A stretch of DNA of 64,000 nt from an uncultured Alphaproteobacteria bacterium (GCA_945957365.1 CAMFKI010000004.1:1-64000); one strand, 5' to 3'; positions 43,873-52,424 are shown, counted from the stretch's first letter. Numbers and translations are program-made. Notes: generated from the sequence alone by a model not told the origin.

Positions 43873-44797
43873 AGAGCTGGCCGAACACGTCCATCGAGGT
43901 ATTGGCGCCGCAGACGACGACGCCGACGCGCTCGTCCTTCTCCGGCCTATAGGCGCCCGACAGGAGGGCGGCGAGCGCCGTGGCGCCGCCTGGCTCGGTG
44001 ACCAGCTGCATCTCGCGCCACAGGTGGCGCTGGGCGTTGCGGATGTCGTCGTCCGACACCAGCGCCACCTCGGCGATGTGATCCTTGGCAATTTCGAACA
44101 TCAGCCTGCCCACCATGCTGGCGCCGAGCGAATCGGTGGCAAGCCCCGATGGCTTCACCTGCACGCGTTCGCCCGCCGCAAGGGCCGCATGCAGCGCGTT
44201 GCAGGTGGCGGGCTCGACACCCACCACCTTGATGTTCGACTGATACCAGGCCGCGATGCCGCCGATGAGGCCACCACCGCCCACCGCGACCAGCAGCGTA
44301 TCGAGACCCGGCGCCTGCGCCTCGATCTCGCGGCCGAGCGTGCCCTGGCCTTCGAGTGTCGCATCGGCGTCATAGGCGTGCACACCGGTGGCGCCGGTCT
44401 CGGCGATCCAGGCGTCGCACAGCGTCAGCGCCTCTGCGTAATTGGCACCCCTCTGCACGATCTCCGCGCCATAGGAGGCGATGCGCGCCACCTTGGCGGG
44501 CGACGAGATTTCAGGAACGAAGATCCTGGCGCGATGGCCGAGCTGCTGCGAGGCATAGGCCACCGCCGCGCCATGATTCCCGCCCGAAGCAGTGGCAACG
44601 CCACTCTTGCCGACTTGCGCCTGCAGCAGGTTGTTGAAGGCGCCGCGCGACTTGAAGCTGCCGGCATGCTGCAGCAGTTCGAGCTTCAGCGTGACGGGCA
44701 GCGCCACGCCGGCCACGGTCACGTCCATGACGGGCGTGCGTCGCACGTGGCTGGCGATGCGCGCGGCGGCGCGGGAGATGGCCTCGCGCGTGATCAT
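43865..44797 (-). CDS. PLP-dependent serine/threonine dehydratase
   Basis: The 310-residue fold-type II enzyme has the PLP Lys49 in HAGSFKSRGAFNN, the substrate loop ASGGNHGAAVAYA and the phosphate loop VAVGGGGLIGG. It lacks a regulatory ACT domain, as in catabolic dehydratases and serine racemases. I used ATG 44797, which overlaps the FolD-like stop by 4 bases; extending upstream would run into that gene. It closes a five-gene operon that also contains a pyridoxal kinase, which can supply its cofactor. Confidence 0.87.
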   Translation of the reverse strand: MITREAISRAAARIASHVRRTPVMDVTVAGVALPVTLKLELLQHAGSFKSRGAFNNLLQAQVGKSGVATASGGNHGAAVAYASQQLGHRARIFVPEISSPAKVARIASYGAEIVQRGANYAEALTLCDAWIAETGATGVHAYDADATLEGQGTLGREIEAQAPGLDTLLVAVGGGGLIGGIAAWYQSNIKVVGVEPATCNALHAALAAGERVQVKPSGLATDSLGASMVGRLMFEIAKDHIAEVALVSDDDIRNAQRHLWREMQLVTEPGGATALAALLSGAYRPEKDERVGVVVCGANTSMDVFGQLFS

Positions 44798-45747
44798 TCG
44801 GCGGGCGCCACGCTGACCATGGTGTCCGACTTGCCGCCGAAGACCTGGTCGTAATAGCGCTTCTGCGCCTGTGCCGCGGTCAAGGCATTGCGCATGAGGA
44901 TCGCCACCGTCACGGGGCCTACACCGCCCGGCACCGGCGTGATCCAGCCCGCGGTTTCGGCACAGGCCTCGTAGTCGACGTCGCCCACCGTGATGTGCTT
45001 GCCGTTCTCCTCGATCTGGTTGATGCCGATGTCGATGACGGCGGAGCCTGGCTTGATCATGTTGGGCGTGATGAAGCGCGGCTTGCCCACCGCGACGAAG
45101 ATCGCATCCGCGGCGCGCGAATGGACCGCGAGGTTGCGCGTCATGTGATGGCACACGGTCACCGTGGCGCCCTCGGCCATCAGCAGGAAGGCGATCGGCT
45201 TGCCGACGATTTCCGAGTGGCCGATCACCACGACCTCAAGACCTTCGAGCTTGAGCCCGGTGCGCTTGAGGAGTTCGACCGAGGCCGCCGCCGTGCAGGG
45301 CGCGAGCGAGGTGTCGCGATAGACGATGTTGCCGATGGACGCGGGGTGCATGCCCTCCACGTCCTTCAGCGGATGGACGGCGGTCTGCAATTCGCGGATG
45401 TCGAGGTGCTTCGGCACGGGGCGCTGGATGATGACGCCCGTGACGCGCGGGTCGGTGTTCAGCGCCTGCAGCATGGCCAGCATCTCGACGCGCGAGACGG
45501 AAGCGGGCAGGTGCCGCTCCTCGAACATGATGCCCGCCTTCTCGGCCCCGCGCGCCTGGTTGCGGACATAGAGATGGACAGCCGGAACGTCGCCGATGGT
45601 GATCGACACGAGCTTCACCGGCCAGCCCTTGGAGGCCAGTTCCTCCACACCCTGGTAGACGGCGCGGGTGATTTCCTCGGCGACGGGCTTGCCCATCAGG
45701 GCATTGTGGCGGATGGCGGTCTGGGCGGTCATTGTCGGCACTTTCAT
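44794..45747 (-). CDS. FolD-like methylenetetrahydrofolate dehydrogenase with altered catalytic residues
   Basis: The 317-residue protein aligns along its length with FolD: PAVHLYVRNQARGAEKAGI, GVIIQRPVPKHLD, HPLKDVEGMHP, VVVIGHSEIVGKP and ITPVPGGVGPVTVA. The Lys that FolD needs for cyclohydrolase activity (E. coli Lys54) is Gln64 here, and the partner Asp121 is Glu131; Gln98 is kept as Gln108. The NADP-binding Rossmann half looks intact. It may be a dehydrogenase only, or act on another substrate. ATG 45747 is used; ATG 45732 is possible. It is followed at once by a PLP dehydratase and preceded by a DUF429 gene. Confidence 0.85.
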   Translation of the reverse strand: MKVPTMTAQTAIRHNALMGKPVAEEITRAVYQGVEELASKGWPVKLVSITIGDVPAVHLYVRNQARGAEKAGIMFEERHLPASVSRVEMLAMLQALNTDPRVTGVIIQRPVPKHLDIRELQTAVHPLKDVEGMHPASIGNIVYRDTSLAPCTAAASVELLKRTGLKLEGLEVVVIGHSEIVGKPIAFLLMAEGATVTVCHHMTRNLAVHSRAADAIFVAVGKPRFITPNMIKPGSAVIDIGINQIEENGKHITVGDVDYEACAETAGWITPVPGGVGPVTVAILMRNALTAAQAQKRYYDQVFGGKSDTMVSVAPAE

Positions 45748-45766
45748 GTGGATGGGCGTCTCTTTG

Positions 45767-46468
45767 TCATGCCGAGATCGCCATGCGCAAGCCCCTTGCG
45801 TCCAGGGGCGGATCGGCGGGGAAGCTGACGTGGCGGCCTTCGAGAATGCGGCGTGCACTCCAGGCGCAGGCACAGGCATCGATCAGGTCATCCGCACCGA
45901 CATCGGCACGGCGATAATGTGCTTCGGGGAGGTCCTTCAGCGGAAATCCGGCCTTGGCCAGCAGCGCCTTGCGGAGCGCGAGACCGGGTGCATGCGGCTG
46001 GCCCTTCACCTTCTTCGGCAGCGGCAGCGGCGCCGCGCCGTTCATCGCCCAGAAGGCGAGCTCCGGGTGGACTTCCACGATGCGCAACTGCAACTCCGGC
46101 GTGATCAGCGCATCGATCTCGCGCATCTTGGGGAAGATGTGGAAGATCTGCTTCGACACCTTCTTCGGCGGATTGGAGTTGGCGAGGTTGGCCGCACAGG
46201 CTTCGCGATAATCCGCGCACATCACGGCGGCGCGCGACGGCACGGAGAAGACGCTTGATTGTCGATCACCAAGTCGCGCACGCACTTCGCGCTCCGCCGC
46301 GCGGCCCGAGCCCTGCGGAAAGCCGATGGGCATGTCCACCGCGATCACCGCCGCCTCCATCGCCACGACCTCAGAGAAGCTGCGGCAGAGATGGTGTGAG
46401 ACGGTCTTGCCCCAGCGCACGGCGATCCAGCCGCCGGGACAGCCATCGACGCCGACGACCGGCGTCAT
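45767..46468 (-). CDS. DUF429 domain-containing protein
   Basis: The 233-residue protein begins VVGVDGCPGGWIAVRW, which with AVDMPIGFPQ and the late DDLIDACACAWSA is the DUF429 pattern, an RNase H-like fold predicted to be a nuclease. Acidic residues in GVDGC, VDMPIG and DDLID could form the metal site. Function is not established. It overlaps the pyridoxal kinase gene by 4 bases and sits 19 bases before the FolD-like gene. Confidence 0.8.
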   Translation of the reverse strand: MTPVVGVDGCPGGWIAVRWGKTVSHHLCRSFSEVVAMEAAVIAVDMPIGFPQGSGRAAEREVRARLGDRQSSVFSVPSRAAVMCADYREACAANLANSNPPKKVSKQIFHIFPKMREIDALITPELQLRIVEVHPELAFWAMNGAAPLPLPKKVKGQPHAPGLALRKALLAKAGFPLKDLPEAHYRRADVGADDLIDACACAWSARRILEGRHVSFPADPPLDARGLRMAISA

Positions 46469-47232
46469 GCGCCGTGCAGTGCACCCGCCACGTCCAGCAC
46501 GGCGGAGCCGGCACTGCGCCAGATGGCGCGCGACAGGCTCTCCATTGCGCGGGAAAAGGCATGATGCGGCGGCTGCGAAAGACGTTCGGCGAGATAGAGG
46601 CCGCTGAGAAAATCGCCGGTGCCATGCGGCACCCTGTCGAGCTTCGCGCTGACGACGCGATGCGTCTGCCCCGGCGTGACGAGCAGCGTGGCGAGGCCTT
46701 CCGCGCAGGGGATCGAGGTGGCGATCACCTCCGGCACCAGCAGCGCATGCGCAGCGTCCACCGCACTCTTCTCATCTGTCACCGCGCGACCGGTGAGCCA
46801 TGCGAGTTCGAAGCCGTTGGGTGTCACGCAGGATGCGCGCGACAGCAGATGGTCTCGGATCGCCTCCGCCACATCCTGCGGCACATAGAGCTTGCCGTGG
46901 TCACCCATCACCGGATCGACGAGCAGGTAGGGCACGCGCACGCGGTCGAGCAGCCGCGCCACCTCCTCCACCTGCCCCACGCTGCCGAAATAGCCGGTGA
47001 GCACCGCATCGAGATCGGAGAGTGCACCCAGTGCCTCGAGGGCGGCGAACATGCGCGCCATGTCCTCGGCCGGCGTGCGGAAGCCCGCAGGCGCGCCGTG
47101 GCCCGGATGGTTCGACAGCGTGATCGTCGGCAGCGCCAGCACCTCGTGGCCCTTGGCCTGGAGCGCCGGCACGGCAGCGGAATTGCCGACGGGACCCCAG
47201 ACGACCTGGCTCGAGATGCTGAGCACCTTCAT
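46465..47232 (-). CDS. pdxY: Pyridoxal kinase
   Basis: The 255-residue ribokinase-fold enzyme phosphorylates pyridoxal with ATP in PLP salvage. It has SISSQVVWGPVGNSAAVPALQ at the N-terminus, TGYFGSVGQVEEV, the metal/ATP segment VDPVMGD and the catalytic Asp in VPHGTGDFLSGL. ATG 47232 meets the stop of the upstream flavoenzyme (one-base overlap). In this operon it may supply PLP to the dehydratase at 43865-44797. Confidence 0.93.
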   Translation of the reverse strand: MKVLSISSQVVWGPVGNSAAVPALQAKGHEVLALPTITLSNHPGHGAPAGFRTPAEDMARMFAALEALGALSDLDAVLTGYFGSVGQVEEVARLLDRVRVPYLLVDPVMGDHGKLYVPQDVAEAIRDHLLSRASCVTPNGFELAWLTGRAVTDEKSAVDAAHALLVPEVIATSIPCAEGLATLLVTPGQTHRVVSAKLDRVPHGTGDFLSGLYLAERLSQPPHHAFSRAMESLSRAIWRSAGSAVLDVAGALHGA

Positions 47233-48416
47233 CAGATGACGTTCTTCTCGAAGATCGGCTGGTTGTCGCGAATGCGCGCAAAGCCGAGGCGCGTGAGATC
47301 GATGGTCTTGTAGCGCCCGTCGATCACCAGTTCCGAGATCGCATTGCCCGCAGCAGGCCCCTGCTGCAGCCCGTGGCCGGAGAAGCCATTGGCGAAGAGG
47401 AAGTTCCTGACCACCGGGTGCGGGCCGATCACAGCATTCTGGTCCAGCGCATTGTAGTCGTAATGCCCGACCCAGGCGCTGATCACCTTGATCGCCTCGA
47501 ACAGCGGAACGCGCTCGGCCAGCGCCGGCCAGATATTCTCCTCGAACCAGGCGTGGTCGACCTCCCAGTCGAGGTTGTCCGGCTCCTGGTGTTCCTCGGG
47601 CGAAAGTCCGGCAAGGAAGTTGCGGCCCTCGGGGCGGAAATAGGCGCCGCCGGGAATGACGGTGAGCGGCGCCTTGTGCAGCGCCTCGGTGGCGGCCGGG
47701 CAGTCGAGCACATAAACATAGCGCTTGCGCGGACCGACGGGGAGTTCGATCCCCGCCATCTTCGCCAGCGCGCCCGCACCCGTGCCCGCCGCATTGACCA
47801 GCGTGCCACATGAGATGGCGTCACCCGAAGCCAGCGTCACGCCGGTGATGCGGTCGCCATCGCGCGTCACACCCGCCACCTCGCCCTGGATCAGCTCCAC
47901 GCCCTTGGCGATGGCCGCCTTGCGGAACAGCGCCGCGAACATGTAGGGGTCGACCCAGCCTTCGCCGGAAAGCCCGAAGCAGCCCGCCGCGATGCCGTCG
48001 GTCACCAGCCAGGGGAAGCGGCTGCCGAGCGCCTCGCCCCTGAGCAGCACATTGTCGGCGCCATGGGCGATCTGGACGGCGTGGTTCTCCTCGAGGATCG
48101 GCAAGCCCTCGGGCGTGGCGCAGATCAGGTAGCCCTGCTCCTTGAAGCCGATGTCGGCATCGGACCCGAACTCGTTCTTCAGATTCTTTACCAGCGCCAC
48201 GCCGAACTTGGAAAGTTCGATGTTTTCCGGCGTCGAGAACTGCTGGCGCAGCCCCCCCACCGAGCGGGCGGTGCAGCCCAGCGCCCAGCTGGTATCCTTC
48301 TCGATCAGGGCGATGGAGCCCGTGAAACCATTTTTCCGCAGGTAATGGGCGCTGGCGCTGCCCACCACACCGCCGCCCACGATCACGACGTCATATGTTT
48401 TCATGGGGGCGGACAT
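47232..48416 (-). CDS. FAD-dependent oxidoreductase (sarcosine/dimethylglycine oxidase-like, DAO superfamily)
   Basis: The 394-residue flavoprotein starts with a Rossmann fold (YDVVIVGGGVVGSASAHYLR) and has the superfamily segments GCTARSVGGLRQQF and NFLFANGFSGHGLQQGPAAG near the C-terminus. The pattern resembles FOXRED1 and sarcosine-oxidase beta-type enzymes, which oxidise N-methyl amino acids or related amines. No tetrahydrofolate-binding GcvT domain is fused. ATG 48416 is used, ATG 48404 is equally possible. It heads the operon with pdxY, DUF429, FolD-like and dehydratase genes. If it produces formaldehyde or methylene-folate, the FolD-like enzyme could act next. Confidence 0.82.
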   Translation of the reverse strand: MSAPMKTYDVVIVGGGVVGSASAHYLRKNGFTGSIALIEKDTSWALGCTARSVGGLRQQFSTPENIELSKFGVALVKNLKNEFGSDADIGFKEQGYLICATPEGLPILEENHAVQIAHGADNVLLRGEALGSRFPWLVTDGIAAGCFGLSGEGWVDPYMFAALFRKAAIAKGVELIQGEVAGVTRDGDRITGVTLASGDAISCGTLVNAAGTGAGALAKMAGIELPVGPRKRYVYVLDCPAATEALHKAPLTVIPGGAYFRPEGRNFLAGLSPEEHQEPDNLDWEVDHAWFEENIWPALAERVPLFEAIKVISAWVGHYDYNALDQNAVIGPHPVVRNFLFANGFSGHGLQQGPAAGNAISELVIDGRYKTIDLTRLGFARIRDNQPIFEKNVI

Positions 48417-48533
48417 TGCCCAAAGCGCGCAGCCCCCACAAGGGCAGAAGCCATGCGGCTCATCCAAAAGTGGGCTTCCCTTGGCGCATTGCGGCGACTA
48501 GCTTGCAGCGCAGCAAGAGACGGAAAAGACAAG

Positions 48534-49394
48534 ATGTTCAGAGCCAGACGCAGCGTCCTCTACATGCCCGGCGCCAATGAGCGGGCCCTCGAGAAGGCGA
48601 AGACGCTCGATGCCGACAGCCTGATTCTCGACCTCGAGGATTCGGTGGCCCCCGACGCCAAGTCGGACGCCCGTGCCAAGGTGGCGGCCGCGGTGAAGGC
48701 CGGCGGCTTCGGCCGGCGCGAGCTCGTCATCCGCATCAACGGGCTCGACACGCCCTGGGGTGTCGACGACCTGAAGATGGCGGCCGAGGTGAACCCCGAC
48801 GCCATCCTCGTGCCGAAGGTGGCCAGGCCCGGCGACATCGTGAATGTCTCGAAGATCCATTTCGGCATGGGGGGCGCTGAAAAGACCCGCATGTGGGCGA
48901 TGATGGAAACCCCCATGGCCATCTTCAACGTGCGCGAGATCGCCTCCGTCCACCAGGTGGCGCGCCTCTCCTGCCTCGTGCTCGGCACCAACGACCTCCT
49001 GAAGGAATCGCGCGCGCTCGCCACCGGCGGGCGCTTCGCCATTCTCCCCTGGCTGTCGATGACGCTGCTCGCGGCGCGCGCCTATGGCCTCGACGTGATC
49101 GACGGCGTCTACAACGACTTCCGCGACGAGCCGGGCTTCCGTGCCGAATGCGAGCAGGGCCGCACGCTGGGCATGGACGGCAAGACGCTGATCCACCCCG
49201 GCCAGATCGCCGCCTGCAACGAGATGTTCTCGCCATCGCCCGACGAGGTGGCCTGGGCCCGCAAGATCATTGCGGCGTTCCACCTGCCGGAGAATGCGGC
49301 GAAGGGCGTCATCACGGTCGACGGCAGGATGGTGGAACGCCTGCACCTCGCCATGGCGGAGCGCGTGGCAGCCATTGCGGAGGCAATCTCGTGA
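48534..49394 (+). CDS. HpcH/HpaI aldolase / CitE family protein, probable malyl-CoA thioesterase or lyase
   Basis: The 286-residue TIM-barrel protein has SVLYMPGANERALEKAKTLD and the metal-site segments LDLEDSVAPDAK and MMETPMAIFN, typical of CitE-like enzymes. The 286-residue length and the following mesaconyl-CoA hydratase gene fit the (3S)-malyl-CoA thioesterase (Mcl2) branch better than the longer malyl-CoA lyase, but this cannot be settled by eye. The stop overlaps the GTG start of the next gene by 4 bases. Both are enzymes of the ethylmalonyl-CoA pathway of acetyl-CoA assimilation. Confidence 0.8.
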   Translation: MFRARRSVLYMPGANERALEKAKTLDADSLILDLEDSVAPDAKSDARAKVAAAVKAGGFGRRELVIRINGLDTPWGVDDLKMAAEVNPDAILVPKVARPGDIVNVSKIHFGMGGAEKTRMWAMMETPMAIFNVREIASVHQVARLSCLVLGTNDLLKESRALATGGRFAILPWLSMTLLAARAYGLDVIDGVYNDFRDEPGFRAECEQGRTLGMDGKTLIHPGQIAACNEMFSPSPDEVAWARKIIAAFHLPENAAKGVITVDGRMVERLHLAMAERVAAIAEAIS

Positions 49395-50443
49395 GCATCA
49401 AGACCAATCCCGGAAACTATTTCGAGGACTTCCGCCTCGGCCAGACGATCCGCCACGCCACGCCGCGCACCGTGACGGCGGGCGACGTGGCGCTCTACAC
49501 CGCACTCTACGGCTCGCGCTTCGCCGTGCAGTCGAGCGACGCCTTCGCGAAATCCGTCGGCTATCCCCAGGCCCCCGTCGACGACCTGCTCACTTTCCAC
49601 GTGGTCTTCGGCAAGACGGTGCCGGACGTCTCGCTCAACGCGGTCGCCAATCTCGGCTATGCCGATTGCCGCTTCCTCAAGCCCGTCTATCCCGGCGATA
49701 CGCTGGCGACGGTGAGCGAAGTGATCGGCCTCAAGGAGAATTCCAACGGCAAGACCGGCACGGTCTATGTCCGCTCTGTCGGCAGCAACCAGCGCGGCGA
49801 GGAAGTCCTCTCCTACGTGCGCTGGGTGATGGTGCGGAAGCGCGATGAATCGGCAACCGCATCCGAGGCCGTTGTTCCCACGCTGCCGAAGCGCGTCGAC
49901 CTCGCCGAACTGGGCCGCGCAGTGCCGGCGATCGATACCGCCAAGTGGGACGACGGCCTCGCCGGCTCCTCGCACCGCTTCGGCGACTATGCGGCGGGCG
50001 AGAAGATCGACCATGTCGACGGCATGACGGTGGAGGAGGCCGAGCACCAGATCGCCACGCGCCTCTACCAGAACACCGCCAAGGTCCATTTCAACCAGCA
50101 TTCGGAAGCGCAGGGTCGTTTCGGCCGCCGGCTGATCTATGGCGGTCACGTCATCTCGCTCGCCCGCGCCCTGAGCTTCAACGGCCTCGCCAATGCCTTC
50201 CACATCGCCGCGATCAACGGCGGCCGCCACGTCGCCCCGCTGTTTGCCGGCGGCACCGTGTTCGCCTGGTCGGAGATCCTCGAGACGGCGGATGTGCCGG
50301 GCCGCAGCGACGTCGGCGCGCTCCGCATCGTGACGCGCGCCACGCGCGATCTTCCGTGTGCGGAATTCCCGGTCGAGGATGGCGCACCCGACAAGCCCGG
50401 CGTGATCCTGGAACTCGACTACTGGGCGCTGATGGTGCGGTAA
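49391..50443 (+). CDS. MaoC family dehydratase, probable mesaconyl-CoA hydratase
   Basis: The 350-residue protein has two MaoC hot-dog domains (about 8-160 and 185-340). Its start, MSIKTNPGNYFEDFRLGQTI, and the stretch DVALYTALYGSRFAVQSSDA are characteristic of mesaconyl-CoA hydratases of the ethylmalonyl-CoA pathway, which form beta-methylmalyl-CoA. GTG 49391 overlaps the upstream stop by 4 bases. It works with the CitE-family enzyme before it. Confidence 0.88.
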   Translation: MSIKTNPGNYFEDFRLGQTIRHATPRTVTAGDVALYTALYGSRFAVQSSDAFAKSVGYPQAPVDDLLTFHVVFGKTVPDVSLNAVANLGYADCRFLKPVYPGDTLATVSEVIGLKENSNGKTGTVYVRSVGSNQRGEEVLSYVRWVMVRKRDESATASEAVVPTLPKRVDLAELGRAVPAIDTAKWDDGLAGSSHRFGDYAAGEKIDHVDGMTVEEAEHQIATRLYQNTAKVHFNQHSEAQGRFGRRLIYGGHVISLARALSFNGLANAFHIAAINGGRHVAPLFAGGTVFAWSEILETADVPGRSDVGALRIVTRATRDLPCAEFPVEDGAPDKPGVILELDYWALMVR

Positions 50444-50452
50444 GAAAGGGGT

Positions 50453-50540
50453 CCGTCATCCCGGCGAAAGCCGGGACCCCGCTTTGGGCGTCTGTCACGT
50501 GGCAAGAAAGCTGGGCCCCAGCTTTCGCTGGGGTGACGGT
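50453..50540. repeat. Palindromic intergenic repeat, family A (copy 4)
   Basis: The arms CCGTCATCCCGGCGAAAGCC and CAGCTTTCGCTGGGGTGACGG are inverted about a central part containing GACCCCGCTTT and AAAGCTGGGCCCC. It lies between the convergent MaoC and epmA genes. Confidence 0.85.
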
Positions 50541-50550
50541 AGAGACCGTC

Positions 50551-51585
50551 TCAAGCCACCGGCGTCCACAGCACCTGATCGATGCGCGTCGCACCCGCCG
50601 CCAGCATCACCAGCCGGTCGAGCCCCAGCGCCACGCCCGAGGCCGGGGGCATTAACGCCAGTGCCTCCAGCAGCTCCTCGTCGATCGGGTAGCGCTCGCC
50701 ATAGACCTGTTCCTTGATGTCCATCTCTGCCACGAAGCGGCGGCGCTGCTCCGCCGCGTCCGTCAGCTCGCCAAATCCATTGGCGAGTTCCACACCGCAG
50801 GCATAGAGCTCGAAGCGTTCGGCAACGCGCGGGTCGCGCGCGCTGGTACGGGCGAGGGCGGCCTCGACGGCGGGATATTCATAAAGCACCGTGATGCGCC
50901 CGTTGCCGAGCTGCGGTTCGACCTTCTCCGACAGGATGCGGCTGAAGATGTCCGACCAGCTCTCATCCTTGCCGAAGGCCACGGGCGAGACCGCCGCGAG
51001 TGCGTCCCGGTCGGCCGTGCCGTCAGCGCGCAAGGTCGCCAGAAGGTCCGCCCCGGCATGTGCCTTGAAGGCGCCGTTGACGGTGAGCCACTCCGCCCCC
51101 GCGAAGGGATCGGCCTCGCGCCCGCGCCAGCGGAACTGGCGGGTGCCGGCGGTGCGGGCGGCCAGTTGCACCAGGTCGAGCGTGTCGGCGATGATGGTTT
51201 CGTAGTCCTCGCGCGCCCGGTACCATTCCAGCATGGTGAACTCGGGCGAATGGGTCAGCGTGCGCTCGCGGTTGCGCCACACGTGGCCAAGGTTGAAGAT
51301 CCGCTGCTCGCCCGCAGCGAGTAGTTTCTTCGCCGCGAATTCCGGCGAGGTGTGCAGGTAGCGCCGCTCACGCGAGCCGTCGGGCAGGATCAATTCGGTG
51401 GAAAAGGCATGGAGATGCGCCTCGTTGCCGGGCGAAATTGCCAGCGCCGCGCAGTCCACCTCGATGAAGTCGCGCTCGGCGAACCAGTGGCGGATGGCCG
51501 CCACGATGCGGTTCCGGGCCAGCAGGAAGGGGCGGCGGTCGGCGTGGCGGGCCGGGTCGAACCACGGTGAGTCCTGGGCAGCCAA
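50551..51585 (-). CDS. epmA: EF-P (R)-beta-lysine ligase (EF-P lysine aminoacylase)
   Basis: The 344-residue protein is a lysyl-tRNA-synthetase catalytic-domain paralogue lacking the anticodon-binding domain. It shows class II motifs: LHTSPEFAAKKLLAAG and FNLGHVWRNRE (motif 2), HSPEFTMLEWYRA, and GVALGLDRLVML (motif 3). It attaches beta-lysine to a Lys of elongation factor P. It is divergent from efp with 94 bases between the starts. The lysine 2,3-aminomutase partner EpmB is not in this window. Confidence 0.93.
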   Translation of the reverse strand: MAAQDSPWFDPARHADRRPFLLARNRIVAAIRHWFAERDFIEVDCAALAISPGNEAHLHAFSTELILPDGSRERRYLHTSPEFAAKKLLAAGEQRIFNLGHVWRNRERTLTHSPEFTMLEWYRAREDYETIIADTLDLVQLAARTAGTRQFRWRGREADPFAGAEWLTVNGAFKAHAGADLLATLRADGTADRDALAAVSPVAFGKDESWSDIFSRILSEKVEPQLGNGRITVLYEYPAVEAALARTSARDPRVAERFELYACGVELANGFGELTDAAEQRRRFVAEMDIKEQVYGERYPIDEELLEALALMPPASGVALGLDRLVMLAAGATRIDQVLWTPVA

Positions 51586-51679
51586 GGGCTGATTCTCCTG
51601 GGGGGTTGGCTTCCGGGGTGGCCGCTGCTAATACCCCGCGCAACCAAATCCGGCAATTCTTCAGAAAACGAGAACAAAC

Positions 51680-52252
51680 GTGGTCAAGGTAATCGCAAGT
51701 GGTGTCCGCAAGGGCAATGTCATCGAGCACGAGGACGGCAAGCTCTATGTCGTGCTGAAGGCCGAATCCATGCACCCCGGCAAGGGCACCCCGACCACGA
51801 CGATCGACATGCGCCGCATTTCGGACGGCGTGAAGACCGTCGTCCGCTACAAGACGACCGATCCGCTCGAGCGCGCCTTCGTCGAGACCATCACGCATTC
51901 CTACCTCTACCAGGACGGCGACAACTACGTCTTCATGAACCCCGAGAACTACGAGCAGATCCAGGTTTCGGGCGACATGCTGGGCGATTCGGCCCCCTTC
52001 CTGCAGGAAGGCATGGAGTGCCAGATCGCGCTGTTCAACGGCACGCCCATCTCCATCGAACTGCCGCAGCGCGTGACGCTCGAGATCGTCGAGACCGAGC
52101 CCGCCATCAAGAACCAGACGGCGTCCTCGTCGTTCAAGCCGGCGGTGCTGTCCAACGGTGTGCGCACCATGGTGCCGCCGCACATCGTGTCGGGCACCCG
52201 CATCGTGGTGCAGACCGAAGACGGCGCCTATGTGGAACGCGCCAAGGACTGA
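51680..52252 (+). CDS. efp: Elongation factor P
   Basis: The 190-residue three-domain factor relieves ribosome stalling at polyproline. The modified residue is Lys35 in the loop HPGKGTP, the form expected for EpmA-type beta-lysylation. The start is GTG 51680. An intrinsic terminator follows 24 bases after the stop. The EF-P signature region is complete in the third domain ([20 protein letters not shown]). Confidence 0.96.
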   Translation: MVKVIASGVRKGNVIEHEDGKLYVVLKAESMHPGKGTPTTTIDMRRISDGVKTVVRYKTTDPLERAFVETITHSYLYQDGDNYVFMNPENYEQIQVSGDMLGDSAPFLQEGMECQIALFNGTPISIELPQRVTLEIVETEPAIKNQTASSSFKPAVLSNGVRTMVPPHIVSGTRIVVQTEDGAYVERAKD

Positions 52253-52275
52253 GCGCTCTTTCAGTTTTGACTGCG

Positions 52276-52308
52276 AAATGGCCGGGCTTCGTCCCGGCCA
52301 TTTTGTTT
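52276..52308 (+). terminator. Intrinsic terminator downstream of efp
   Basis: AAATGGCCGGG (52276-52286) pairs with CCCGGCCATTT (52293-52303) across a 6-base loop, followed by TTTTGTTT. It is a strong hairpin plus T-run, 24 bases after the efp stop. Confidence 0.9.
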
Positions 52309-52346
52309 GGCACCGGCATTCCCTTCAACAACCTCTTTCCCATCAT

Positions 52347-52424
52347 TCACCTTCGCCCGGCTTGACCGGGCGATCCTCTTCGGTGACAGCAAAGAGGATG
52401 CCCCGGTCAAGCCGGGGCAAGGTG
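52347..52424. repeat. Palindromic intergenic repeat, family B (copy 2)
   Basis: The element begins TCACCTTCGCCCGGCTTGAC and ends GTCAAGCCGGGGCAAGGTGA, with inner arms GATCCTCTT and AAAGAGGATG about a CGGTGACAGC centre. It is nearly perfect as an inverted repeat of about 78 bases and carries two internal hairpins. It lies between efp and htpG (convergent). Confidence 0.85.
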
